Positions 44,461 through 56,800 are shown, counted from the stretch's first letter. The stretch is DNA of 64,000 nucleotides from Eurosta solidaginis (GCF_040869045.1 NW_027136906.1:248001-312000), one strand, 5' to 3'. Made by a program: numbers and translations. The notes: generated by a model from the letters alone, not told the origin.

Positions 44461-46159
44461 TATTACTACTAAATTTCATTATAAATTATTCTCAGTTGCA
44501 ACTGGAATGTGTATATCCATTTAATATCTACATTATTATCCACTTCTATGACCGAAATATGTGCTTGTCCACTATTCATCGCATCCAATTCAGCTGAAGG
44601 CTATACACTTTGACCAGCAGAAGTGTGGGTCTTCGCTACTCAACACAAACAGTTTTATAGCGAGTTATTATCACTTCCGAGAGTCTTCAATATATGCCGT
44701 TAGATGGGTCTCCCAAACCCTATCTAAGTGACAAGGGTTTTTTTTAACCGCGAACGCAGTTGTATATATTATTTGACTGACTGACGGCCTCTGATTTACA
44801 AGTGCGAATGCATGGATAATGAACGGGCTACAACTGCGTACTTTGCGCTATATAAGCATAGCATAGCATACGAAAAGATAGTGCCACCGATGGGTTGACT
44901 CATGGCGCAAAAAAACAGGTGATGGCGGAAATCAGCTATTTTTAATGTTATGCGATGCTTCGACTTCCAGCGTTTTAATATATACGCTTAAACTGAGTAC
45001 CTTCCCATTAGGCTCAAAACGTTGATGCAAAAACATACAGAACTGTGTGATCAGCAGCCCAACCAAACAGTTCCATGCTCTCTATCCAAGCACATCAGTG
45101 CCAAATATATGGTACCAAATAAGCCTGAAATCGGTTGTATAATCACAAGGTCTTAACTTGGTTAGATACAAGGTCTGTCTAAACACTTTTAAAATAAATC
45201 CATGAATCCGAATGCAAGGCAACGCCAACTTGAGTTCCATTACAATTCTAATATAAGCAAAATTAATTCACTGCATCATGTTCTGACCCTTTGGCACAAT
45301 GTAGTCGGATATGTGATACATTTATCAAATTTTAATCCAAGTAATAATGGCTGTCAACAACCTTTTCTGAGCACTAGGATAACCTGCACCACAATTAAGG
45401 GATGTGATTACAACCTTTTCATTATACCGGATTCTAGGTAGTGCCCGTTGGAGTTTGCGACTCAATGCCTAATCTAAAAATCATATTCATACTTTCTACT
45501 ATATTGTCTACGACACAAAGCCTCATCTTTTTATCACGTTCACACTGTATTCAATTTGGCACACCCTAACGCAGCTTCAAACATTTTAGAAATAAAAGTG
45601 AGCACATATGTACCCATTCTAATAACTATCGACTGTTATACATAAACGATAAACATCCACCAAGCCAACATTAAGTCAACCATATTACTTAACTATTTTT
45701 CTCAACAGCTATACTCCTTTCATACAACTAAGGAATATGACCAACCTTTTCACTAACCTTTTGCAGAAGAATGATGGAAAAATATATACTAATGGTAGAA
45801 TAGGGAAAAAGGCCGCCTTACACTTGAGGGTGGATCAAATGAAAGTTTGGTTGCTAACTTTCCAATGAAGAAGACCGCGTTACTCCGAAAATAATAATTT
45901 ATTGTCTACTTCAAAAGATGAGGAGATCGCACTATGCCAAAGCTAATACTTTATTAATCGCATAGCATCGTTTTGTATTCTTAACTGTAAACTTCCCCAA
46001 AGGTGAAATGCCCTCGCATTTGAGGTGAAACCTCAGCCTCCGCAAATTCGCCACTAGGAGCCGATCCCAAGTACAGGGTTAGGGACCAAAATTGGCTTTT
46101 CCTGGTCCCCACGATACAGTTTTTAATGGCCCCTTTAAAGTTACGCCACTCACGGAGTA
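44461..46159. other. Stretch without recognisable gene
   Basis: No supported coding region. The frame at 45202-45441 has no motif. Confidence 0.5.
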
Positions 46160-46250
46160 GATGTTCATGTTACTTTAGCTACCTTTTACGACCGGTGTAC
46201 CTACTGCGGGAATATTTTTTAACTCCTAACTCGCAAGAGGATGCTTCCCG
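46160..46250 (+). repeat. Possible end of a dispersed repeat
   Basis: AGCTACCTTTTACGACCGGT, CTACTGCGGGAATATT and CTCCTAACTCGCAAGAGG resemble, from memory, the end of a repeat common in tephritid genomes (CGCCTTTTACGACAGGCAT type). It is seen only once here, so support is weak. Confidence 0.3.
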
Positions 46251-46429
46251 CAAATTTCAAAAATATGTGTGTGGTTCCGCCATTTGTTCACCCTACATAT
46301 CTGCTGACTGAGAGTAATATTCAATCTAGTGATGACAAATCAGTGAGCACGGTAAAACAATTTGCACGAATAGAAGTATCAGGTTTCTTTGGAACAGAAA
46401 AGCAATGCAACGCGCTACATACGAAGGCG

Positions 46430-46740
46430 AAAAATCGACATTTGTATAGTCGTATGATCCACACAGACGACTCAAGGATGGAAAATGAAACTGGACCTGA
46501 GCTGTACTCAAAGTATCTACAAGTTAAACCTACTGACTTTCTGACTTAGGCATTGTCTTCCAGACGGGGGTCTTTGAGAGATACGCCAGACTGCTTCAAG
46601 ACAGTGCAGTCCAAGACATCATTGTAATCGATGTGTACCTCTTTTCTGATGCAAAAAGGGAATGAGTTTGCAGATAATATGGCTAGAAAATGTTCCAAAA
46701 TGAACATAAGCGAAAAAATAGCTACGTATGACCACCGTTA
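46430..46740 (+). pseudogene. RNase H relic of an R1/LOA/I-type element
   Basis: MIHTDDSRMENETGPELYSK (46455-46515) matches the TDGSKMENG-G start of non-LTR RNase H domains, with the catalytic Asp kept. NEFADNMARKCSK (46655-46695) matches the NE-ADELAR end. Frames differ and the middle is shortened. It would have degraded the RNA strand during element synthesis. Confidence 0.5.
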
Positions 46741-46999
46741 GTATATCTCCTGAAAAAATGAAAAAAAGTTGCGAAGATGATAGACCAACGGACGAGCTGT
46801 TGAAACAGTGCTGTAAATATTTGAAAGGAGCTCGCATGAATTCCTTATGCAGAATACAGTCGAACCAACGCATGCCAATATATTTGAATTCAGGTATAAA
46901 CTTTGATTTTCCTGCTCTGCAGAATAATACTATGTACAAACACACACCAAATTGGCAATTTATACCATTTGGGCAATTTATTACGCCATTTATCATATA

Positions 47000-48180
47000 A
47001 TAAATTGTAATAATAAATTGCCAATTTAAAAAAAGTGCGTAATAAATTGTTTCAAACTACAAATGCAACCATGTAAAGTGTGTTTATTGAGTAGATTTAA
47101 ACGTCAGTTACGCAGGGCTCAACTGTATGGCTGGCTCATCTCATCAGCTGATTTGATTATGTGTTTTCATTTCACTGGAGTATGGATTGTCAAAAGAAGA
47201 TGGCAAACTCAAAATGAAACTAAAACATTGAACACATTTTCTTACAACACACAAAAATTTCAAAGTTTTGTTTTCATGTCATTACATTCGCCTAATACCA
47301 ACACGCACATTTTGACAGTCTCAACAAAGTTATGTTGGTACTGAAGAGACGAGCCAACCAGCTACCAAATTAATGGAGAATAACTCTTGCCAGCAAATGC
47401 TTCTTAAGACGTGTTAAGCAGTAAAGTCCTCTGGGAATGGACAAAACTTATGCTCTCATCATATATGTCCTGGTATTTATGTAAATCGGAATCACTGGTA
47501 ATGTCGCGAGTTTGGCTTTGGAGTATTCAAGACACAACTTTTATTAATTAAGAACCATTGATTTCTCCATGATAACTACTATCATAGAAGGAACGCCTTT
47601 TATGCGATATGAACACAGTTCAGCGAATAAAACTAAAGGGGTTATGTTATTCGAATGGACTAAGGGGTTTGTATGTCTAGTAAGTTCCCCTATCGACACT
47701 TGGAAGGGACATACCTCCAATGCATTGGGAGACACATCTGATTTTTTTGGTACCTGCTTTTGGCGCCAGTTATTTACATACAGGAATGACTGACGCAACT
47801 TATGACACAACGGAAAAACTCACTAAATCTGTCAAGGGTTAAGTAATGAGTGAACGGCTCATGTGACTTTTTTTAGATAAAATGTCTAAAATAACAATTA
47901 ATTCGATCTCTAAACATAAGGTCAATATAAGCATTTTGTTATAAGCGCAGTCAGGTATAAAAGCATCAAAACAATATAGCTAAAGACTCAGTCAACCAAA
48001 CAAAAAAAAGGCTATCTAAATATCTAAAAAAAAACGAGTGTACGTATTTGCAGTACAAAAATATATCTGCACTAACAAATCGTCATTTTTGCACTAAAAA
48101 TGCAAATACAACACAAATACGTATTGTTCCACAAAGCAAAATGACATACAGTGGTATATTTGTAAATAAAAAGCGGATAT
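47000..48180. other. Stretch without recognisable gene
   Basis: No family motif in any frame; AT-rich. Confidence 0.5.
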
Positions 48181-48189
48181 AAATCACTC

Positions 48190-48900
48190 TTGTGTCAATT
48201 TTATGGTGGATACAGTGCTAAAGAAGTGGTGCGTTTTTTTATTATACTGATCTTTAAAAATGCTTTGTCCGATGTCCTTGATATAACTTCTGGAGTTCCT
48301 CAGTGTAGTCACCATGGCCCAATTATGTTCTTGCTTTATAAACCATATTTCTGCAAAAATAAAATTTTCTAAAATTTTGATTTACGCTGACGATGTAAAA
48401 ATTTTCTTATCCCTATGCGTCAAGCGAAGAAAGGTCTCTTTTACAATCAGATCTGGACACATTGCTCAATTGGTGCACCATCAACTGTATGCCACTTAAT
48501 CTTAAAAAATGCAAATCTATGTGCTTCCTACACTAATAACAATTAAAATTCTGAACAGGTATACAGTTTTTTGGTGTTAATATGGACAGCAAACTTAACT
48601 TCAACTTTTATATTACTGCAACTGTTAATAAGGCTAGAGGTGTCTGACGTTTGTAAAGCAATGGTCTAAAGAATCTAGCGACCCCTACGTTAGTGAAGCT
48701 CTTTATACAACATTAGTCAGGACGATATTAGAATATGGTGCAATAATTTGGAACTCGAGCTACCAGGTTCATAATGATCGGCTAGAATCAGTCCAAAAAC
48801 AATTCTTACTTTTCTCTTTAAGAGATTTTCATTTGGATTCTACGTATAATCTGCCACCTTATACTAATCGCCTGAAACTTATTAATCTTCCCACCCTTGC
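48190..48900 (+). pseudogene. CR1/Jockey-type RT relic, same family as 9682-10925
   Basis: DVLDITSGVPQCSHHGPIMF (48265-48330, motif B), KILIYADDVKIFLS (48370-48410, motif C with YADD intact), NLKKCKSMCF, FGVNMDSKLNF, PYVSEALYTTLVRTILEYGA and YTNRLKLINLPTLA (48860-48900). It corresponds block for block to the minus-strand relic at 10925-9960. Several frameshifts are present. It ends where the minus-strand LOA-type element begins. Confidence 0.75.
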
Positions 48901-48902
48901 TT

Positions 48903-51050
48903 GAAACTTTATTCTGCTTCGACAGTGTGCTGGGCATTCACACAGCAGATGCTCAACCATTTCCTCTGCCTCCGAACGCTTGCAGCTGCGACAGGAAGTA
49001 TTGTGTTCCAGTCCCATCCGTGGCACATATACCCAATTGTCCAATATCCGTGAGCATCGCAACTACTCTGGATATATCCCTTCTGTTCATCTTAAGGACA
49101 GCTATAAATCGTTTTTCGTTATATAATGGCCAAATGCTCTTGGAAACTGTACAGGATAGCTACCGCTTCCACCTATTGTTAACCTCGCTCAACCAGTGCT
49201 GGGAGATGCGACCCTTGATGAGTTCCAGGGGTGCAAGGATCTCCTTCGCTCCTGAGGCATCAAGAGCCGCTCCACGCTGTGCCAGCTCGTCCGCCATCTC
49301 GTTACCATGTATGTTTCGATGCCGCGGAACACATATCAGAGTAACGATCTGCCGGCTCGTCAGAATCATGGCGTTTTCCCAGCACTGTCCAACGAGGTTT
49401 GATGTTATCGTCGCTGACCCGAGGGCCCCAAGATCCGCCTGGCTATAGGAGAAAATGGCTACCCTTTTACCGTTACTATTGATATCCAATAACGCTTTAC
49501 ACGCCTCTTGGATAGCGAAAATCTTAGCTTGAAACACGCTTGCCGAGTCGGGAAGCCGCATACATACGGACGTGGGCGGGACAGTAGAAAATACTCCCAC
49601 TCTCACTCCGCAAGCCATTTTAGATCCGTCCGTGAAAACCGAGATATCGAATCTCTGAGTGATCCCCCCATCTTTCCAATCTTTCCTTGTGAGGAAGAGA
49701 ATTGGTAGTTTGTGTCGAGGACGGCCCTTTGCCATATGTAGTCCGTTTTTTGATGTGATGCGGGAGTCTTTAATATTGATCAGGATGCGGCCGTGCCCGT
49801 ATGTACGCTCCCTCCAAAGGTCCAACTCCCGAAGCCATAGGGCCCCTTGAGATGCCGTTTCCTTGATAAAGAGTTACCGGTGCGACATTGCATATCACGT
49901 TTAGAGCTTCCGAGGGGCGCGACCTAATTGCCCCCGTGATGGCTCCGCAGGCATATCGTCGAACTTTCCCACCATACGAGTGCTCCATATGTCAGAATTG
50001 GTCGAATAACTGCCTTATATATCCATGCCATGAGGTCTGGCCTCAGACCCCACTTTTTACCTAGCATTCCTTTGCAGGCATACATAGCCCCGCAAGCTCG
50101 TTTGGCTCTGTGGTCTGTGTTAAGCCTCCAGTTCAGCTTTGCTCTAAAAAAGACTCCTAGGTATTTGGCCCTATCAGAAAGACCCAAATCCTGGCCATCA
50201 AGAGTGGGAAGGTTACAGCTTGGGATTTTCTTCCTAGTGGTGAAGAGCACTAGTTCTGTCTTTGAGGGGTTAACGCTTAGTCCGGTGGTCTCCGCCCAAC
50301 TACCCAGCGTCGTTAGTGATCCCTGCATGATCTCACTTATCAACCTACTGCGAATGTGAAGGTCCAGTAGCCTTTTAAACATTTTTAGAACAAACGAAGA
50401 AAGATTGATGCGTCTGAAATCCTTGGGCTTTTCAGGGGATATGATTGACCTTTGGGATGCAGACCACCCTGGTCCCTCTCCAACTCAGGGGCACATGATT
50501 TAGTCGAATGAAGCCTTTAAAGATGCGTTCCATCCAGGGTATAACCAGAGAGCGAGTTTTTTGTAGCATCGCTGGGAAAATGCCATCCGGCCCTGGGGAT
50601 TTGTATGGCCAAAAATTCTTTATAGCCCATTCTATCTTTTTTTCCGTTATAAGTTCATTTATTAACCGGAGGGAGTGTATTACCCCTGCATACTTTCTCG
50701 GTTTCATTTGGATGGAGGTACATTCTGGAAAGTGCGTTTTTACCAGCAGCTCCACTGTTTCTACGGAGCTACCTCTTCATGATCCATCGTCTTTCCTCAA
50801 GAAAAATGGGCAGGAGTTTTCTTCGAGAGAATTTTACCAATTCTCGAAGATTCTTTGGTTGAATCAATAGAAGAGCAAAATTCTTTTCAGCATTCCGTCT
50901 TTGCGTTCTGAATAGCTTTTTTGTAGCACCTGAGAATATCTCTGGTTGAATAATTTGCGAGTCTCTTTCCTGAGCCTTAAAAGGTTTCGACGTATTCTCA
51001 GTGTTAACATTTTAAAGTTTAAATAAGGGTTTGGCATTACTACTGGTGTC
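48903..51050 (-). mobile_element. LOA/I-type non-LTR element lacking its RT core
   Basis: Minus-strand element: a linker upstream of RT (51050-50870), an RT N-terminal part (50755-50380), RT thumb (50340-49924), RNase H (49830-49160) and a C-terminal region to about 48905. The endonuclease is truncated away at the 5' side. It is GC-richer than its neighbours. Confidence 0.78.
49160..51050 (-). pseudogene. RT and RNase H polyprotein relic with internal deletion
   Basis: LTLRIRRNLLRLRKETRKLF (linker), then YKSPGPDGIFPAMLQKTRSL (50600 region) and SWRGTRVVCIPKV (50470). In another frame KPKDFRRINLSSFVLKMFKR continues into LLDLHIRSRL. Here the sequence jumps directly to ISEIMQGSLTTLGSWAETTG and LSVNPSKTELVLFTTRKK. 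RT motifs A, B and C (including YADD) are therefore missing. Next come KYLGVFFRAKLNW and KAVIRPILTYGALVWW. RNase H follows with VFTDGSKMACGVRVGVF (D kept), VFQAKIFAIQEACKALL (E kept), IFSYSQADLGALGS (the expected S-DSQ-A reads SYSQA, losing an Asp) and VPRHRNIHGNEMADELAQRG. It could not reverse transcribe. Confidence 0.8.
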
Positions 51051-51218
51051 ACCTTTAAATTAGTATCTCAGCGCAGTATTTTAACTTTCACTTCTCCTTG
51101 AGTAGACCAACCGGAACATTTATAATATATTTATTTTGGGCCAATGTTTTGTTAACATTGTAATTATTTGGAGCTTTTTGGCCGATAAAATAAAGACAAA
51201 CGACAAGGTTTCTCTTTT

Positions 51219-51263
51219 CCTCCTACGCGTTTCGATGAAATTTTTTCATCTTCATCAGGGAGA
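51219..51263 (-). ncRNA. Hammerhead-ribozyme-like motif, left arm
   Basis: Mirror of the right-arm motif. On the minus strand: stem I TCTCC/GGAGG, CUGAUGA, extra A, stem II GAUGAAA/UUUCAUC, GAAA, self-complementary ACGCGU, then A. Confidence 0.7.
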
Positions 51264-51390
51264 CTGTATATTTAGCATAAAATATGACATAAAACAATGT
51301 TTCAATGTTATAAATTGAATGTAAGTATAACGTTAACAACAGAGTGATGTAAATTTATTTTATGATAAATATTTTATGATAAATATACAG

Positions 51391-51435
51391 TCTCCCTGAT
51401 GAAGATGAAAAAATTTCATCGAAACGCGTAGGAGG
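51391..51435 (+). ncRNA. Hammerhead-ribozyme-like motif, right arm
   Basis: Stem I UCUCC pairs with GGAGG. The core CUGAUGA (51396-51402) is followed by one extra A, stem II GAUGAAA/UUUCAUC with a short A loop, GAAA (51421-51424), and ACGCGU, which is self-complementary and could form an intermolecular stem III. The cleavage-site base would be A. Confidence 0.72.
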
Positions 51436-51889
51436 AAAAGAGAAACCTTGTGTTTTGTCTTTATTTTATCGGCCGAAAAGCTCCAAATAGTTACAATCGG
51501 AACATTTATAATTTTCATCTTGCTTAGTTGTGATTACATTTTTATGCAACTGAACCACTGTTTAGCTTTTCTTGCTTATAAATAGCTAACGTTGCTATTT
51601 CTTGACTAAATAATAAAATAAACATACATATATTTTTATTCAAATTATCAATACATACCTATCTACAGATTGGTTTGATTACTTCTATTTGTGATTGTTA
51701 AATTGCACCTCTTTTTTTGTTGTTGATCGGATAAAATTTTCATTAAAATTCTCTTTGCATACTAAATTTTATGCAAAAATGAGCTTACTTGTGTACTTCA
51801 TTGGTAACTCATATGGAATTTAAGTTTCGGAAGTATTTACTGCTGTTACGTTTTTAGAGATCTACCCTTATAAAAAGCAATCTGCTTTT

Positions 51890-52320
51890 CGATATCAAAT
51901 CGTTAAATCTTTGAGAATAAATTGATGACATTACGCCATCAAGAAGTGAACAGTTTTTCAATAACTTGTTTATAAAAAATCGATAATTTTTCGATAATAA
52001 ATCGTTGAATAGCAAATCCACAAATTTCGGATAACATATGTATCCGTTGATTAAAAATTGTTAGTTTTCCGACAATCGATAACCGCTTGATAAAAAATTA
52101 TTAAATTTTCTGTGGAAAACTTATAACTGGTGGCAATTTGTTATCGATAGTAAATTTATAACACTTTTGTAACACATCGATGACTCGTCTTTACCTCGTC
52201 GATAACGCACGTATAAAAAATGGATAGTTCGTCAAAAAGAAATGGAAAACATGCATATAAACTCTCGGCAGCGAACCGATAACTCATCGATAACAATCCG
52301 TTATCAAACTTTTTTTGGTA
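51890..52320. repeat. Cluster of ATCGATAA-like words
   Basis: At least eight words related to TTATCGATA lie within about 430 bases: 51889, 51979, 51992, 52064, 52143, 52176, 52199 and 52290. They occur in both orientations and are often separated by AT-rich spacers. They could be a decayed simple repeat or a cluster of DREF/BEAF-type binding sites (known Drosophila motif TATCGATA). Confidence 0.5.
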
Positions 52321-52329
52321 TCAACTTTA

Positions 52330-53455
52330 CTGTATTGTTTCCGCATTACGATACCGTGCAGTGATTTCCCTCATATTACCTTATGTATTCTCATATATGT
52401 ACAGCATAAAAATTCACTGCAATATGCTTACACCTAACACCGCTTGCATTCTAAATTCCCCCATTTGACATATCACTTCCAAAGACTAGCGTTGCTCCAC
52501 ACTTTTTCGATTTGATTAAATGAAATTCCCATGTACTTGAGACAGTCTGGACGTCAACAAATATTGCAGTCGCAATACATTCGAAAGGCTTGACAAACCA
52601 CTGCCGAGAGTCCACCACATTCTAAAAATGTTTCTGCGGTGCTTGTCGCTTGAGTAGTTGACTTTTTGTTAGTCATGCCTGTAATAGGGCATTATATGCT
52701 TAAATTTGTTATTAAAAATTATCGTCATTCTTCCTGTGAAAAACTCGGCTAACCTCATTATATTATAAAACATTTCATTGTGGATTCTGTGGCATCGCTA
52801 AATTCGGCTTTACAATACTTGCTGAGTTCTTAAAGCTGTTATAGCGATAAATCCACCCCTGCGTTATGGTACTTATTAATTGACTAAAGACCCACAATAT
52901 TTTCTGAATGTAGAAACTCTTCTTTCACACCTTAACTTTCAAGTCTCCATTATCGGATTTGGTGCCATGATGAATGCACAAAAACTTCCAGGAATTTTGC
53001 AACTTTGTAAAGTATGCCAACCAAACTCAAAACATTTTTCCAAAAAATTCCAAACTCCAGAAAATTTTTCGAAGTATCAAACTTTTTATTTGCCGTCCTC
53101 TGAGCTCTTATGAGTATGCAGTTTTGTATCCCAATCAGTTTTAGCAAAGTAAAAGTTAAGGGTCTCCCAAGGCACGCATAATTTTCTGACTATTTTTTCA
53201 ATTTTCATCCAAATTTTTATTTCTTTTTAATCTGAAACATCCTTTAAAAAAGTTTGAGATAGCCATAACTATTACTTTGTTAGACTAAAATTGATTGAAC
53301 TACAAAGTTGCAAGTTGAAAGAATGCAGAGAATTCCAAATAAAATGCTCGAATACTTTTTGAACAAATTCTTAACTGGTTCAGTCGTAGGTGGTTCTGAA
53401 TAGTCGCAACCTTTGATAAGTCAATTGAAATACATACAGCTTAGTCTTAAACATT
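52330..53455. other. Stretch without recognisable gene
   Basis: No coding motif or clear repeat boundary. Confidence 0.5.
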
Positions 53456-53463
53456 CACCCTTA

Positions 53464-53582
53464 TTATGGTTGTCAACGCCAACCGTCACTTCGTATCGTC
53501 ATCGACATCACGTCGTATCACCAGCATCATAGCATCAACGTCACGTTAATGCGAAATGGGTATTTACTAAAATAATGTATTA
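53464..53582 (+). mobile_element. Left part of a possible Harbinger-like element split by PLE2
   Basis: TATTATGGTTGTCAA near 53463 is matched inverted by TTGACAACCATAATA near 59737-59751, a 15-bp perfect inverted pair bracketing the PLE2 composite. This suggests the older element into which PLE2 inserted. Tentative. Confidence 0.35.
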
Positions 53583-53609
53583 ACAAGTGTACTTTGTTCT
53601 TTTTGTATT

Positions 53610-53650
53610 CTTTGACGCGTTTCGACGCTTACTGCGTCATCATCAGAAAG
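53610..53650 (-). ncRNA. Hammerhead-ribozyme-like motif, PLE2 left inverted end
   Basis: Reverse complement of the motif at 59076-59116, with the same stems and core. Confidence 0.7.
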
Positions 53651-53828
53651 CTGTTTTTATTTGAAAATATATCAAATATATAAACATTAACTACTTTATC
53701 CAACAATAAACATGAAAATTTTATCTTGACAATTGTTACTTACATTGATTGTTTAACTAATTGTAATATCACAGTTTAAAAACACACATACATATTTACA
53801 TATTATCAAGTAGCCAAAAATACATAAG

Positions 53829-56800
53829 AACAAGTAAGGAAGGCTAAGTTCGGGTGTAACCGAACATAACATACTCAGTTGAGAGCTATGGAGACAAAAT
53901 AAGGAAAATCAATCTGGGGTAACCCTGGAATGTGGTTGTATAACATGTGTATCAAATGAAAGGTATTAAAGAGTATTTTAAGAGAGAATAGGCCATAGTT
54001 CTATGGATGAACGCCATTTAGGGATATCGCCATAAAGGTAGACCAGGGCTGACTCTAGAATTTGTTTGTACGATATGGGTATCAAATGAAAGGTGTTACT
54101 GAGCATTTTAAGAGGCAGTGGGCCTTAGGTCTATCGGTGGACGCCTTTTCGAGATGTCCCCATTAAGGTGGACCAGGGGTGATTCTAGAATGTGTTTGTA
54201 CGATATGGGAATCAAATGAAAGGTGTTACTGAGCATTTTAAGAGGGAGTGGGCATTAGGTCTATAGGTGGACGCCTTTTAGAGATATCGCCATTAGGGTG
54301 GGCCAGGGGTGACTCTAGAATGTTTGTACGGTATGGGTATCAAACGAAAGGTGTTACTGAGCATTTTAAGAGGGAGTGGGCATTAGGTCTATAGGTGGGC
54401 GCCTTTTCGAGATATCGCCATTAGGGTGGGCCAGGGGTGACTCTAGAATGTGTTTGTACGATATGTGCATCAAACGAAAGGTGTTACTGAGCATTTTAAG
54501 AGGGAGTGGGCATTAGGTCTATAGGTGGACGCCCTTTCGAGATATCGCCATTAGGGTGGGCCAGGGGTGACTCTAGAATGTTTGTACGATATGGGTATCA
54601 AACGAAAGGTGTTACTGAGCATTTTAAGAGGGAGTGGGCATTAGGTCTATAGGTGGACGCCTTTTCGAGATATCGCCATTAGGGTGGGCCAGGGGTGACT
54701 CTAGAATGTGTTTGTACGATATGGGTATCAAATGAAAGGTGGTAAGGAGTATTTTAAAAGGGAGTAATCCTTAGTTCTATAGGTGGACGCCTTTTCGAGA
54801 TATCGCCATAAAGGTGGACCAAGGGTGACTCTAGAATGTTTGTACGATATGGGTATCAAACGAAAAGTGTTACTGAGCATTTTAAGAGGGAGTGGGCATT
54901 AGGTCTATAGGTGGACGCCTTTTCGAGATATCGCCATTAGGGTGGGCCAGGGTGACTCTAGAATGTGTTTGTACGATATGGGTATCAAATGAAAGGTGGT
55001 AATGAGTATTTTAAAAGGGAGTAATCCTTAGTTCTATAGGTGGACGGCTTTTCGAGATATCGCCATTAGGGTGGGCCAGGTGTGACTCTAGAATGTTTGT
55101 ACGATATGGGTATCAAACGAAAGGTGTTACTGAGCATTTTAAGAGGGAGTGGGCATTAGGTCTATAGGTGGACGCCTTTTCGAGATATCGCCATTAGGGT
55201 GGGACAGGGGTGACTCTAGAATGTTTGTATGATATGGGTATCAAACGAAAGGTGTTACTGAGCATTTTAAGAGGGAGTGTACATTAGGTCTATAGGTGGA
55301 CGCCTTTTCGAGATATCGCCATTAGGGTGGGCCAGGGGTGACTCTAGAATGTTTGTACGATATGGGTATCAAACGAAAGGTGTTACTGAGCATTTTAAGA
55401 GGGAGTGGACATTAGGTCTATAGGTGGACGCCTTTTCGAGATATCGCCATTAGGGTGGGCCAGGGTGACTCTAGAATGTGTTTGTACGATATGGGTATCA
55501 AATGAAAGGTGGTAATGAGTATTTTAAAAGGGAGTAATCCTTAGTTCTATAGGTGGACGGCTTTTCGAAATATCGCCATTAGGGTGGGCCAGGTGTGACT
55601 CTAGAATGTTTGTACGATATGGGTATCAAACGAAAGCTGTTACTGAGCATTTTAAGAGGGAGTGGGCATTAGGTCTATAGGTGGACGCCTTTTCGAGATA
55701 TTGCCATTAGGGTGGGCCAGGGGTGACTCTAGAATGTTTGTACGATATGGGTATCAAACGAAAGGTGTTACTGAGCATTTTAAGAGGGAGTGGACACTAG
55801 GTCTATAGGTGTACGCCTTTTCGAGATATCGCCATTAGGGTGGGCCAGGGGTTACTCTAGAATGTTTGTACGATATGGGTATCAAACGAAAGGTGTTACT
55901 GAGCATTTTAAGAGAGAGGGGGCATTAGTTCTATAGGTGGACGCCTTTTCGAGATATCGCCATTAGGGTGGGACAGGGGTGACTCTGGTATGTTTTTGTA
56001 CGATATGGATATCAAATTAAAGGTATTAATGAGGGTTTTAAAAGCGAGTGGCCCTTAGATGTATATGTGAAGGCGTTCTCGTGATATCCACCAAAATGTG
56101 GACCAGGTGATCCAGAAAATCATCTGTCGGGTACTGCTAATTTATTTATATATGCAATACCACTAACAGTATTCCTGCCAAGATTCCAACGGCTGTTGAT
56201 TTCGCCTTGTAGAACTTTTTCATTTTCTTCTACTTAATATGGTAGGTGTCACACCCATTTTACAAAGATTTTTCCAAAGTTATATTTTGCGTCAACAAAC
56301 CAATCCAGTTACCATGTTTCATCCCTTTTTTCGTATTTGGTATAGAATTATGGCATTTTTTTCATTTTTCGTAATTTTCGATATCGATAAAGTGGGCGTG
56401 GTTATGGTCAGATTTCGCCCATTTTTTATACCAAGAAAAAGTGAGCTCAGGTAAGTACGTGGGCTAAGTTTAGTAAAGATATATCGGATTTTGCTCAAGT
56501 TATTGTGTTAATGGCCGAGCGGAAGGACAGACGGTGGACTGTGTATAAAAACTGGGCGTGGCTTTCACTGATTTCGCCCATTTTCACAGAGAACAGTTAC
56601 CGTCATAGAATCTATGCTCCTACCAAATTTGAGAAGGATTGGTAAATTTTTGTTCGACTTATGGCAATAAAAGTATTCTAGACAAACTAAATGAAAATGG
56701 GCGGAGCCACGCCCATTTTGAAATTTTCTTTTATTTTTGTATTTTGTTGCATCATATCATTACTGGAGTTGAATTTTGACTTAATTTACTTATATACAGT

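Larger units (their letters stand above)
51127..51497. mobile_element. Mini Penelope-derived inverted element between 15-bp direct repeats
   Basis: Two arms of about 120 bp (51157-51276 and 51377-51497) are inverted and nearly identical, around a spacer of about 100 bp. Each arm carries a hammerhead-like motif. The flanks share CGGAACATTTATAAT (51112-51126 and 51498-51512), a likely 15-bp target duplication. The GAAACGCGT-type ribozyme and terminal arrangement match Penelope-type ends elsewhere in the window. There is no coding capacity. Confidence 0.8.

Noticed and set aside
45202..45441. Hypothetical gene
   Set aside because: No recognisable domain, no transcriptional context and no support beyond absence of stops.
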